From an uncultured Pelagibacteraceae bacterium (GTDB taxonomy: Bacteria > Pseudomonadota > Alphaproteobacteria > Pelagibacterales > Pelagibacteraceae): a stretch of 64,000 bases of DNA. Where the stretch lies: positions 16,319-80,318 of the forward strand of contig CACFUX010000001.1 in NCBI GenBank assembly GCA_902569615.1, in the 5' to 3' direction. Below, one piece after another: positions 44,615-52,996 of this stretch; positions within the stretch are counted from its first letter, which is position 1, and each line of letters begins with the position of its first letter. A program made the position numbers and the translations under genes. Under the pieces are notes generated by a model, which was given only the letters and a program-made list of their open reading frames with translations, was not told where the DNA came from and did no database searches.

Positions 44615-45987
44615 TGACACAAAAAAAACAAAGCTGGCTAGATACTCTCATTGTTTACAAAGATGTTAGAATGCTAAGAATTTTACTTCTTGGAGCTATA
44701 AGTGGTTTTCCTTGGGTATTAATTGCAAGCAGTTTAAGCCTTTGGTTAAAAGAAGAAGGATTAAGCAGATCAACAATAGGATGGGCTGGCTTAATATTTG
44801 GCGTATACGCATTTAATTATTTATGGGCTCCAATAGTAGATAGAATTCAAATACCATTTTTAACAAAAAAACTAGGTCATAGAAGAGGTTGGATAGTTTT
44901 AATGCAAATAATAATTTTGCTAAGCTTATTAATTTGGAGTTTTATAAATCCAACACAAAATTTAGCTTTATTAATTACTGTTGGATTAATTATTGCGATA
45001 GCATCCGCTACACAAGATATAACAGTTGATGCTTTAAGGATTGAACAAATTAATGAAAATGAAGGAAAGTCTATGGCAGCAGGTGCTGCTATGGCAGTAG
45101 TTGGATGGTGGACAGGCTATAAATTAGGAGGAGTAATTTCTCTATTTGTTGCAGAATTTTTTGAAAATATGGGTATTACTGAATACTGGCAAACTACCTT
45201 TTTAGTTTTGGGTTTAATAATAATTTTAATGAATATTGGTTTAATGTTTGTTCATGAGCCAACAGAAACTGATAGACAAAAAAAACAAAGGGAAACTGAT
45301 AGAATAATACAAGGTAAACTTGGTTCAAATAATATATTATCTAATTTTATTGCTTACATAAGTGGTACTATTGGTGGACCAATAATTAGTTTTTTTAAAA
45401 AAAATGGATTTTCTATTGCTTTAGGAATATTAGGTTTTGTTTTTTTATTTAAGATTGGTGAGGCATTTCTTGGAAGAATGTCTATTGTTTTTTATAAAGA
45501 AATTGGTTTTTCTAAAGGCCAAATTGCTATTTATTCAAAAGGTCTTGGTTGGATTACTACAGTAGTTTTTACATTGCTGGGTGGAATAATGGCGATGAGA
45601 GCAGGAACAATTAAAACAATGTTCTTTGCTGGTGGTTTAATGGCTCTAACTAATCTTTTATTTGCATTTTTAGCTTGGACAGGAAAATCAGAACTTTTAT
45701 TTGCGGTTGCTGTGATAGCTGATGATATTACTGCAGCATTTGCAACTGTAGCTTTTGTTGCTTTTATTTCTTTATTGGTTGATAGAGCTTATACTGCAAC
45801 TCAATATGCATTACTTGCATCTATAGGAACAGCTGGAAGAACAACACTTGCTTCATCATCTGGAGCTCTTGTTGATTGGCTAAATGGAGATTGGGGAACA
45901 TTTTTTGTTTTAACAACTATGATGGTGATACCTTCTCTAATTTGCTTATGGTTAATTAAAAATAAAATAAAAATCGGTGCAAAATAA
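44614..45987 (+). CDS. ampG: AmpG-like major facilitator permease
   Basis: I use the ATG at 44614 (MTQKKQSWLD, 457 residues), overlapping the trkH stop. The protein has about 12 membrane helices with AmpG-family motifs: LLLGAISGFPWVLIASSLSLWLKEEGLS, FNYLWAPIVDRI, RRGWIVLMQ and ASATQDITVDALRIE. AmpG imports anhydro-muropeptides for peptidoglycan recycling. The next gene encodes an NlpC/P60 peptidase that could trim the imported peptides, which supports this role. The amgK/murU recycling genes are elsewhere in the window. Confidence 0.82.
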   Translation: MTQKKQSWLDTLIVYKDVRMLRILLLGAISGFPWVLIASSLSLWLKEEGLSRSTIGWAGLIFGVYAFNYLWAPIVDRIQIPFLTKKLGHRRGWIVLMQIIILLSLLIWSFINPTQNLALLITVGLIIAIASATQDITVDALRIEQINENEGKSMAAGAAMAVVGWWTGYKLGGVISLFVAEFFENMGITEYWQTTFLVLGLIIILMNIGLMFVHEPTETDRQKKQRETDRIIQGKLGSNNILSNFIAYISGTIGGPIISFFKKNGFSIALGILGFVFLFKIGEAFLGRMSIVFYKEIGFSKGQIAIYSKGLGWITTVVFTLLGGIMAMRAGTIKTMFFAGGLMALTNLLFAFLAWTGKSELLFAVAVIADDITAAFATVAFVAFISLLVDRAYTATQYALLASIGTAGRTTLASSSGALVDWLNGDWGTFFVLTTMMVIPSLICLWLIKNKIKIGAK

Positions 45988-46702
45988 TTATTACTCAATA
46001 TATCCCTGTATAAATATATACGAAAAACCTTCGATTAACTCTAAAGTAAGCTCACAAATTATTTATGGTGAAAGATTTAAAGTTTTAAAAAAAATAAAAA
46101 ATTTTTTAAAAATAAAAACGTATTATGATAAATACTACGGATATATTAAAAAAAAAAAATTTGTTACTAAAACTAATCCAACACATAAAGTAAAAGTCTT
46201 AAAAACTAAAATATATAAATCAAATAGTTTTTTACCATTTTCAAGTGAAATTGAGATTTTAAAGAGACATAAAAATTATGTTATGTTTAAAAAAAATAAA
46301 TGGATTAAACAAAAAGATATAGTTCTATTAAATAAAAAAGAAAAAAATTTTGTAAAAACTTTTAAATCATATTTAAATTGCAAATATAAATGGGGAGGCA
46401 AAACTCATAGAGGAATTGATTGCTCTGCTCTTGTTCAGATATTTTATAAATTTAATAATAAATTTTTTCCGAGAGATACAATTGATCAAATAAAATTTAA
46501 AAAAGGTTATAAAAATAAAAAAAAATATAAACCAGGAGATGTTATTTTTTGGAAAGGTCATGTAGCAATTTGTATTAATTCAAAAGAATTAATTCATGCA
46601 TATGGTCCAAAGAAAAAAGTTGTTATTATGAAAATTAAAGAAACAATAAAAAGAATAGAGAAAACAGCAAATTTAAAAGTTAAAAAAATTTGTAGAATAT
46701 AA
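45977..46702 (+). CDS. NlpC/P60 family cysteine peptidase
   Basis: The 241-residue protein has two SH3-like segments at the front (IYEKPSINSKVSSQIIYGERFKVL) and a C-terminal NlpC/P60 domain: KWGGKTHRGIDCSALVQ with catalytic C149, GDVIFWKGHVAIC with H195, and HAYGPK with H207 as the third polar residue. It lacks a signal peptide, so it should act in the cytoplasm as a dipeptidyl-peptidase cutting murein peptides. It overlaps the ampG end by 11 bp, consistent with peptidoglycan recycling. Confidence 0.9.
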   Translation: MQNNYYSIYPCINIYEKPSINSKVSSQIIYGERFKVLKKIKNFLKIKTYYDKYYGYIKKKKFVTKTNPTHKVKVLKTKIYKSNSFLPFSSEIEILKRHKNYVMFKKNKWIKQKDIVLLNKKEKNFVKTFKSYLNCKYKWGGKTHRGIDCSALVQIFYKFNNKFFPRDTIDQIKFKKGYKNKKKYKPGDVIFWKGHVAICINSKELIHAYGPKKKVVIMKIKETIKRIEKTANLKVKKICRI

Positions 46703-46706
46703 ATTA

Positions 46707-47600
46707 TTATCTTCCAAAATCTGGTTTTGCTATATCTTGTTTTAATTGAAGAATTTGTTTTCTTACTTTTTTAGAGTTAGATAATCTTAACAAAAGTTTT
46801 TTATTATTTTTATTTTGAATCAATTTTTTAAAAGAGTTTAAATTTTTATTAAATAGATTTATTGCTTTAATTATATTATCATTGTTAAAAAATATATCTC
46901 TCCACATAATTTCATTTGATGCAGCTATTCTTGAAAAATCTCTCAATCCTCCAGCGCTGTATTTAATTAGATTTTTTTTTTGAATTTTTTGAGAATCTTG
47001 TGCTGTTTTAATTAAATTGTATGCAATCAAATGGGGTAAATGACTTGTGATAGAAAAAATTTTATCATGATTAACTGAGTCCATTAAAATTACTTTAGAA
47101 CCAATTTTTTTCCAAAATTTTTTTAATAAATTAATTTTTTTTGAATTTTGTTTTTTTTCTCTAATAATTACACTCCATTTATTTAAAAAAAGATTTTTAT
47201 CCCCATATTCTGGGCCACTAACTTCTGATCCTGCTATAGGATGACTAGATATCCAAATTAATTTTTTATTAAGAATTTTATTTTTTAATTTAATTACATT
47301 CTGCTTTGTTGAGCTTACATCTGTAATTAGACTACCTTTTTTTAATCTTTGATTTAATTTTTGAATTATATTTTTGTATTGGTTCATAGGTGTACATATA
47401 ATAACTAAATCACAATCAGATATTTCACTATTTATATTTTTTATAAATGTGTAATTAGATTTAATTTTTTTTATTTTAGAAATATTTGATTTTGATTTTT
47501 CCGATATAAAAATTTTTTTCGATAATTTTTTACTAATTATAGCTCGTAATATAGATGAACCTATTAAGCCACAACCAATAATTAATACTTTATTAAACAT
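46707..47600 (-). CDS. tyrA: Prephenate/arogenate dehydrogenase
   Basis: The 297-residue protein starts with the NAD(P)-binding KVLIIGCGLIGSSILRAI and contains ISSHPIAGSEVSGPEYG, ITSHLPHLIAYNLI and AGGLRDFSRIAASNEIMWRDIF, all typical of TyrA-type (cyclohexadienyl) dehydrogenases. It makes 4-hydroxyphenylpyruvate or tyrosine from prephenate or arogenate. It overlaps the hisC-like gene by 8 bp; the aminotransferase-dehydrogenase pair is a common alphaproteobacterial arrangement for aromatic synthesis. Confidence 0.92.
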   Translation of the reverse strand: MFNKVLIIGCGLIGSSILRAIISKKLSKKIFISEKSKSNISKIKKIKSNYTFIKNINSEISDCDLVIICTPMNQYKNIIQKLNQRLKKGSLITDVSSTKQNVIKLKNKILNKKLIWISSHPIAGSEVSGPEYGDKNLFLNKWSVIIREKKQNSKKINLLKKFWKKIGSKVILMDSVNHDKIFSITSHLPHLIAYNLIKTAQDSQKIQKKNLIKYSAGGLRDFSRIAASNEIMWRDIFFNNDNIIKAINLFNKNLNSFKKLIQNKNNKKLLLRLSNSKKVRKQILQLKQDIAKPDFGR

Positions 47601-48678
47601 TTTTAAATATTGTCTCCATACTTTTTAAAAATAATTTATTTTCAAAACTGTTACCTATCGTTAACCTTAAACAATTATTTATTCCATAAGTTTTAGTTTC
47701 TCTTAAAATTAAACCTTTTTTTTGTAATTTTTTTTCAACATTATTTGCATTTAATTTACATTTATCAAAATTTAATAAAAGAAAATTTCCACTTACTTTA
47801 TTGCTAAAAATATTAAATTTTTCTAATTTACTTTTAATTTTTTTTCCCCAAAATAAATTATGATTTATAGATTTAGAAATAAATTTATTATCTTTTAAAG
47901 ACTCTATTGCACAAAATTGTGCAATTTTATTCACATTGAAAGGTGGTTTAATTTTATTTAAAGCATCAATTATTTTTTTGTCTCCATATCCCCATCCTAC
48001 CCTTAGTGATGCTAAACCATATATTTTTGAAAATGTTCTTAAAATAAAAACATTTTTTTTATTTTTAAAAATTTTTAGACCTGAGGAATAATTTTTATCT
48101 TTCATATATTCATCGTATGCATCGTCGATGACTAGTAATATTTTTTTATTCAGTTTTTTTCTTAAATTAATTAATTCATTTTTTTCTAAATATGTTCCAG
48201 TTGGATTATTTGGATTTGCAATAAAAACAATTTTAGTTTTTTTGTTAACTTTTTTAATAATATCCTTAGTAGAAACTTTAAAATTATTTTCTTTAGAAAA
48301 TACTACTTTAGCTCCTACAATTGATGCATATATTCTGTACATTAAAAAACTAAACTTTGGAACAATTACTTCATCTCTTGGTCTTAAAAAAAGTTGACAA
48401 ATCATTTGTATTACTTCATCTGATCCGGAGCCACATATAATTTTATTAAATTGACAATTAAATTTTATTGAAATTTGTTTTCTTAACTCATTTGCTTTGC
48501 CATCTGGATATTTTGATATTTTTAATTTTTTACTTTTAAGAATTTTTAAAGCTTTAGAGCTCATCCCTAGAGCTGATTCATTCGCTGAAAGCTTAATCAC
48601 ATTTTTCCTTTTTTTTAAAAAAGATTTTCCAGGCTTGTAGGCAGCAATGTTTATTTTTCTAAAATTAGGCGAAGTCAT
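47593..48678 (-). CDS. hisC: Histidinol-phosphate aminotransferase family protein
   Basis: The 361 residues have the fold I aminotransferase layout of HisC: KLSANESALGMSSKAL, GSGSDEVIQMI, ANPNNPTGTYL, VIDDAYDEY, the PLP lysine in RTFSKIYGLASLRVGWGYG, and LRLTIGNS near the end. Since it pairs with tyrA, it may act in tyrosine/phenylalanine transamination, in histidine synthesis, or both. The leader upstream is shared with the divergent metX riboswitch region. Confidence 0.9.
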   Translation of the reverse strand: MTSPNFRKINIAAYKPGKSFLKKRKNVIKLSANESALGMSSKALKILKSKKLKISKYPDGKANELRKQISIKFNCQFNKIICGSGSDEVIQMICQLFLRPRDEVIVPKFSFLMYRIYASIVGAKVVFSKENNFKVSTKDIIKKVNKKTKIVFIANPNNPTGTYLEKNELINLRKKLNKKILLVIDDAYDEYMKDKNYSSGLKIFKNKKNVFILRTFSKIYGLASLRVGWGYGDKKIIDALNKIKPPFNVNKIAQFCAIESLKDNKFISKSINHNLFWGKKIKSKLEKFNIFSNKVSGNFLLLNFDKCKLNANNVEKKLQKKGLILRETKTYGINNCLRLTIGNSFENKLFLKSMETIFKNV

Positions 48679-48752
48679 AATTTACAATATTTTGTATCTT
48701 TATAGATAAAAAATTACTTATTTACATAAAATATTTAATTTTTTATTAAAAA

Positions 48753-48781
48753 TTGACATATACAAAAGTATCCTGTAAATA
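48753..48781 (+). promoter_or_regulatory. Promoter of metX
   Basis: A perfect TTGACA (48753-48758) is followed after 17 bases by the weaker -10 candidate TAAATA (48776-48781), with TG just before it. Transcription would start near 48788, at the first base of the riboswitch P1 stem. Confidence 0.55.
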
Positions 48782-48785
48782 ATTT

Positions 48786-48836
48786 ATGCGCTGATTTAAC
48801 TGAATTGCGAGCGCTTTAAAAAAACCGCTAAATAAG
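48786..48836 (+). promoter_or_regulatory. SAM-II riboswitch upstream of metX
   Basis: The core GCGCTGATTTAACTGAATTG, GCGAGCGC and CCGCTAAATAAG match the SAM-II aptamer known from marine alphaproteobacterial metX leaders. Stem P1 is GCGCU (48788-48792) with AGCGC (48810-48814). The pseudoknot AUUUA (48794-48798) with UAAAU (48829-48833) is intact, and the A-rich linker for triple contacts is present. It should lower metX expression when SAM is abundant. An A7/U7 hairpin overlaps its 3' end (see findings). Confidence 0.92.
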
Positions 48837-48868
48837 TTTTTTTACCTCACAATTCAAAAAATATAAAA

Positions 48869-49999
48869 ATGAACAACTTAAACAAGGTAAAAAAGTTAAT
48901 TATTAATAAACCATTAAAGCTTGATTGTGGAAAAACTATATCTAATTTTCCTCTTGCTTACGAAACATATGGAGAACTTAATGAAAAAAAAGATAATGCA
49001 ATTTTAGCTTTTCATGCTCTTACTGGAGATCAGTTTGCCTCAGGTATAAATCCGATAACTAATAAAGAAGGTTGGTGGAGTTATGCAGTAGGACCTAATA
49101 AAGCTATAGATACTAAAAAATACTTTGTAATTTGTGCAAATGTTATAGGTGGATGTATGGGTTCTTACGGTCCAAGTAATATTAACAAAAAAACAAATAA
49201 AAGTTTTGGAACAGAATTTCCAGTTATAACTATTAATGATATGGTTAACGCACAATATCATTTACTAGAATTTTTTAAAATTGAAAAACTATTTTCAGTT
49301 GTTGGTGGATCAATGGGTGGAATGCAGGTATTACAGTTTGTATCTAACTTTCCAGATAAATCTTTCACTGCCATACCTATAGCGTGTACAGCTAGTCATT
49401 CTGCACAAAATATTGCACTAAACGAGCTAGGAAGACAATCTATTATGGCAGATCATAATTGGTCAAATGGGTTTTATCAGGAAAATAAATCACCTAATAA
49501 GGGGCTAGCAGTGGCTAGAATGGCTGCTCATATTACATATTTATCAAAAAAAGGTTTGCAAGAAAAATTTGGAAGAAAGTTACAAGAAAGGGATGATTTA
49601 AAATTTGGCTTTGATGCAGACTTTCAAATTGAGAGTTACTTAAGATACCAAGGATCAGTTTTTGTTGATAGATTTGATGCTAACAGCTATTTATATATTA
49701 CAAGAGCCATGGATTATTTTGATCTAACAAAACAATTTAATGGGAATCTTTCAAAAGCATTTGAAAAATCTAATACAAAATTTTTTATTATATCTTTTAC
49801 TTCTGATTGGTTATACCCAACATCTGAAAATCGTGAAATAGTAATTGCATTAAATTCACTTGGTAAAGATGTAGGATTTGCAGAAATAACATCTGACAAA
49901 GGCCACGATTCATTTCTATTAGATGTTCCTGATTTTTTAAATACGGTTAAAAATTTTTTAAATACATCATACAAAAAAATAAATGAAAAAAGAATTTAA
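48869..49999 (+). CDS. metX: Homoserine O-acetyltransferase (MetX family)
   Basis: The 376-residue alpha/beta-hydrolase has LAYETYGELN, HALTGDQFASG, the nucleophile elbow VVGGSMGGMQVLQ (S148), the RMAAHITYLSKKGLQEKFGRKL region and a terminal KGHDSFLLD histidine. It activates homoserine for sulfur addition in methionine synthesis; whether it uses acetyl- or succinyl-CoA cannot be settled by eye. The SAM-II riboswitch in its leader and the overlap with metW (17 bp) support the role. Confidence 0.95.
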   Translation: MNNLNKVKKLIINKPLKLDCGKTISNFPLAYETYGELNEKKDNAILAFHALTGDQFASGINPITNKEGWWSYAVGPNKAIDTKKYFVICANVIGGCMGSYGPSNINKKTNKSFGTEFPVITINDMVNAQYHLLEFFKIEKLFSVVGGSMGGMQVLQFVSNFPDKSFTAIPIACTASHSAQNIALNELGRQSIMADHNWSNGFYQENKSPNKGLAVARMAAHITYLSKKGLQEKFGRKLQERDDLKFGFDADFQIESYLRYQGSVFVDRFDANSYLYITRAMDYFDLTKQFNGNLSKAFEKSNTKFFIISFTSDWLYPTSENREIVIALNSLGKDVGFAEITSDKGHDSFLLDVPDFLNTVKNFLNTSYKKINEKRI

Positions 50000-50537
50000 C
50001 ATAATAGCTAACTTGATTAAAGAAAACTCAAAAGTTTTGGACGTTGGCTGTGGAGATGGTGAATTAATGAAATATATTACTGAAAATATTACAAGCGATA
50101 TTAGAGGTTTGGAAATATCAAAATCAAATGTACAAAAATGTATTGAAAAAGGTTTAACTGTTATTGAAGGAGATGCTGAAAAAGATTTAAAACAGTTTCC
50201 ATTATCATCTTTTGACTATGTTATTCTAAGCCAAACTCTTCAGGCATTTCTAGATCCTGAAAATGTAATTAATGAATTATTAAGGGTTGGTAAAAAAGCT
50301 ATTGTTACAATACCAAATTTTGGATATTGGAAAGTAAGAATACATTTGCTATTTCAAGGTACAATGCCAATAACAAAAAATTTACCTAATGAATGGTATA
50401 ACACGCCAAATCTTCATATGTGCACTATTAAAGATTTTGTTAATTATTGTAACAAAAAAAATATTAAAATTAACAGCACAAATTTAAATTATAATAATTT
50501 GTTCTCGCAATTGGGTATATTTGTTATAGAAAAATAA
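49983..50537 (+). CDS. metW: Methionine biosynthesis protein MetW
   Basis: The 184-residue protein has the SAM-dependent methyltransferase fold with KVLDVGCGDGELM, GLEISKSNVQKCIEKGL, DYVILSQTLQAF and IPNFGYWKVRIHLLFQGTMPITKNLP, the MetW signature. It works with MetX in activating homoserine. Its start is inside the metX end, so the two are translationally coupled and controlled by the same SAM-II riboswitch. Confidence 0.95.
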   Translation: MKKEFNIIANLIKENSKVLDVGCGDGELMKYITENITSDIRGLEISKSNVQKCIEKGLTVIEGDAEKDLKQFPLSSFDYVILSQTLQAFLDPENVINELLRVGKKAIVTIPNFGYWKVRIHLLFQGTMPITKNLPNEWYNTPNLHMCTIKDFVNYCNKKNIKINSTNLNYNNLFSQLGIFVIEK

Positions 50538-50538
50538 T

Positions 50539-51258
50539 ATGAAAGTTGAAATTATTAAATGTCTACAAGACAACTATTCATATTTGCTTATAAATGAAAC
50601 AAATCAAAATGCATGCGTAGTTGACCCAAGTGAATCTAGGCCAATTATAGATCTTATTGAAAAAAAAAATATTAATTTAAAGTTTATATTAAATACTCAT
50701 CATCACTATGATCATGTTGGTGGGAATATTGAGTTAAAAAAAAAATATAAATCAAAAATTATTGGATTTAAAAAAGATAAAGATAGAATTCCTGAAATAG
50801 ATATACTTGTGGAAGACAATGAGACTTGGGTAAATGAAGATTTTGAGACAAAAATCTTCCATATTCCTGGGCACACATCAGGTCATATTTGTTTTTATTT
50901 TCCAAAATATAAAATGGTATTTACTGGAGATACATTATTTTCACTTGGTTGTGGAAGAATATTTGAAGGAACATATGAACAAATGTTCAATTCTTTAAAT
51001 AAAATAAAAAATCTTCCTTCAGATACAAAAATTTATTGTGGGCATGAATATACTCTAAAAAATTCAGAATTTTGTTTAACATATGAAAAAAATAACAAGT
51101 CTTTAGAAAAAAAAATTTTTGAAATTAAGGAAAAACTAAAAAAAAATATACCTACAATCCCATCTACAATTGAGGAAGAATTGGCTTGTAATATTTTTTT
51201 AAGAGCGAAAAATTTAGAAGATTTTTCAAAATTAAGAGATTTAAAGGATAATTTTTAA
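50539..51258 (+). CDS. gloB: Hydroxyacylglutathione hydrolase (glyoxalase II)
   Basis: The 239-residue metallo-beta-lactamase-fold protein has the metal motif NTHHHYDHVGG, IPGHTSGHICFY, FTGDTLFSLGCGRIFEGT and CGHEYTLKNSEFC. It hydrolyses S-lactoylglutathione to lactate and glutathione, detoxifying methylglyoxal. It begins one base after metW, and thus probably lies in the same riboswitch-controlled transcript. Confidence 0.94.
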   Translation: MKVEIIKCLQDNYSYLLINETNQNACVVDPSESRPIIDLIEKKNINLKFILNTHHHYDHVGGNIELKKKYKSKIIGFKKDKDRIPEIDILVEDNETWVNEDFETKIFHIPGHTSGHICFYFPKYKMVFTGDTLFSLGCGRIFEGTYEQMFNSLNKIKNLPSDTKIYCGHEYTLKNSEFCLTYEKNNKSLEKKIFEIKEKLKKNIPTIPSTIEEELACNIFLRAKNLEDFSKLRDLKDNF

Positions 51259-51262
51259 CTTA

Positions 51263-51296
51263 TTGAACTTGACTAAAAAAAGTCTAGAACTATATT
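51263..51296 (+). promoter_or_regulatory. Promoter of the rplU-rpmA-obgE operon
   Basis: TTGACT (51269-51274) and TATATT (51291-51296) are 16 bases apart, matching the alphaproteobacterial consensus CTTGAC...CTATAT. An extra TTGAAC lies directly before it, making ATTGAACTTGACT, which is identical to the element in the rpmB promoter. It starts 4 bases after the gloB stop. Confidence 0.7.
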
Positions 51297-51323
51297 TCCT
51301 CTTATAAAAATTAAGGATTCAAA

Positions 51324-51722
51324 ATGTCTTTTGCAGTAATACAAACAGGTGGAAAACAATACAAAGTTAAAGCTAGCGATATATTAAAAATCGAAAAACT
51401 TAAAGATGGTAAGGCTGAAAGTAAAATTGAATTTAATGAAATTCTTGCATACGGAGATGATAAAACATTAGAAGTTGGTTCTCCGCTTGTTAAGGGTGCA
51501 AAAGTGGAGGCAGAACTAATAAAAAATAGTAAAAATAGAACAATTTTAATATTTAAGAAAAGAAGAAGACAAAATTCCAGAAGAAAAAATGGACATAGAC
51601 AACAATATTCCTTAATTAAAATAAAAAAAATTTTTTCCAAAGATGGAGCTATTCTTTCTGAAGAAAAAAAAGTAGAAAAAAAAGAAACAAAAAAAATAAA
51701 AGAAGAAAAAAGTAAGATTTAA
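51324..51722 (+). CDS. rplU: 50S ribosomal protein L21 with charged C-terminal tail
   Basis: [18 protein letters not shown] at the start and [24 protein letters not shown] near residue 85 identify L21. At 132 residues it is longer than the about 103 of E. coli, the excess being a Lys/Glu-rich tail ([19 protein letters not shown]). Such tails also occur in other alphaproteobacteria. It heads the rplU-rpmA-obgE operon. Confidence 0.96.
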   Translation: MSFAVIQTGGKQYKVKASDILKIEKLKDGKAESKIEFNEILAYGDDKTLEVGSPLVKGAKVEAELIKNSKNRTILIFKKRRRQNSRRKNGHRQQYSLIKIKKIFSKDGAILSEEKKVEKKETKKIKEEKSKI

Positions 51723-51724
51723 TT

Positions 51725-51979
51725 ATGGCAACAAAAAAAGCAGGTGGATCATCAAGAAACGGACGTGATAGTGCTGGTCGTAGACTTGGAGTAAAGAAAT
51801 ACGGTGGTCAATATGTTGTACCAGGTAATATAATTGTAAGACAAAGAGGTACAAAAATTTTTCCAGGGGAACACGTTGGTATCGGTAAGGATCATTCTAT
51901 ATTTGCAAAAGTAGAAGGCAAAGTAGAATTTAAGAAAACTAAATCTGATAGAACATTTGTTTCTGTAAAACCCAATTAA
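51725..51979 (+). CDS. rpmA: 50S ribosomal protein L27
   Basis: The 84-residue protein begins [23 protein letters not shown], then [20 protein letters not shown], the diagnostic L27 sequence whose N-terminal tail reaches the peptidyl-transferase centre. It starts 2 bp after rplU, the universal rplU-rpmA order. A hairpin follows before obgE. Confidence 0.97.
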   Translation: MATKKAGGSSRNGRDSAGRRLGVKKYGGQYVVPGNIIVRQRGTKIFPGEHVGIGKDHSIFAKVEGKVEFKKTKSDRTFVSVKPN

Positions 51980-51981
51980 TA

Positions 51982-52012
51982 AATACAACTTAATAATCAA
52001 AGAGGTTGTATT
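51982..52012 (+). promoter_or_regulatory. Hairpin covering the obgE ribosome-binding site
   Basis: AATACAAC (51982-51989) pairs perfectly with GTTGTATT (52005-52012), directly before the obgE ATG. The Shine-Dalgarno-like AGAGG (52001-52005) lies at the loop/stem border and would be partly hidden by two further pairs (51990-51991 with 52003-52004). A translational switch is inferred. Confidence 0.45.
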
Positions 52013-52996
52013 ATGAAATTTTTAGATCAAGTAAAAATATTTATTAAAGCTGGTGATGGCGGTTCAGGATCGCCTAGCTTTAGAAGAGAAAAATTTATTG
52101 AATTTGGTGGACCTGATGGAGGCGATGGTGGCAAAGGAGGCTCTATAATTTTAAAATCAGAAAGAAATCTAAACACTTTAATTGATTTTAGATATCAGCA
52201 ACATTTTAAATCTGAGAGAGGTGGTGATGGAAAAGGAAAAAATCAAACAGGTAAAGGAGGAAAAACTTTATATCTTAAAGTTCCAGTTGGCACTCAGGTA
52301 TTTGAAGAGGATAATAAAACTTTAATTTTCGATTTTAAAAAAGAGAATGAAGAATTTGTAGTAGCAATTGGAGGTAAGGGAGGATTTGGAAATACTAAAT
52401 TTAAATCTTCAACAAATAGAGCACCAAAAAAATTTACTAAAGGAACTAAAGGTGAAGAATTTTGGATATGGCTCCAATTAAAGACTATTGCGGATATAGG
52501 AATAATAGGTTTACCAAATGCAGGAAAATCAAGTTTGTTAGCTGCAATAACTAGCGCAAGACCAAAAATTGCAAATTATAAATTTACAACTTTAAATCCA
52601 AATCTTGGGGTAGCAGTTTATGATGATAAAGAAATAACTTTAGCAGATATTCCAGGTTTAATTGAAGGAGCTCATGAAGGCATAGGATTAGGAATAAAAT
52701 TCCTTAAACATATTGAAAGATGTAAATCTCTACTACACATGATTGATATTACAGAAGAAAACTTAAAAGAAGCATACAGTCAAGTTAGAAAAGAGTTAAA
52801 AAACTACAGTAAGGATTTGCTGAAAAAAGATGAAATTGTTGTATTAAATAAAACTGATCTTCTAGAAGAGAAAGAGGTAAAAAAAATTAAATATGATTTT
52901 TTAAAAAGATATAAAGTAGAATTGGTTACTATTTCTACTTTAGATAAAAAATCAATTTCAAAAATAAAATCAAAATTAACTAAGTATGTATCTTAA
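52013..52996 (+). CDS. obgE: Obg family GTPase (CgtA)
   Basis: The 327-residue protein has the Gly-rich Obg fold (KIFIKAGDGGSGSPSFRREKFIEFGGPDGGDGGKGG) and a GTPase domain with GLPNAGKSS, LADIPGLIEGAHEGIGLG and NKTDL. It is a ribosome-assembly GTPase acting on the 50S subunit. It lacks the extended C-terminal tail found in some species. It follows rpmA by 33 bp and overlaps proB by 11 bp. Confidence 0.96.
   Translation: MKFLDQVKIFIKAGDGGSGSPSFRREKFIEFGGPDGGDGGKGGSIILKSERNLNTLIDFRYQQHFKSERGGDGKGKNQTGKGGKTLYLKVPVGTQVFEEDNKTLIFDFKKENEEFVVAIGGKGGFGNTKFKSSTNRAPKKFTKGTKGEEFWIWLQLKTIADIGIIGLPNAGKSSLLAAITSARPKIANYKFTTLNPNLGVAVYDDKEITLADIPGLIEGAHEGIGLGIKFLKHIERCKSLLHMIDITEENLKEAYSQVRKELKNYSKDLLKKDEIVVLNKTDLLEEKEVKKIKYDFLKRYKVELVTISTLDKKSISKIKSKLTKYVS

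Noticed and set aside
48837-48868. A second, tandem SAM aptamer (SAM-V) after SAM-II
   Set aside because: Only about 32 bases remain before the metX ATG, too few for the aptamer, and no second core sequence is present.
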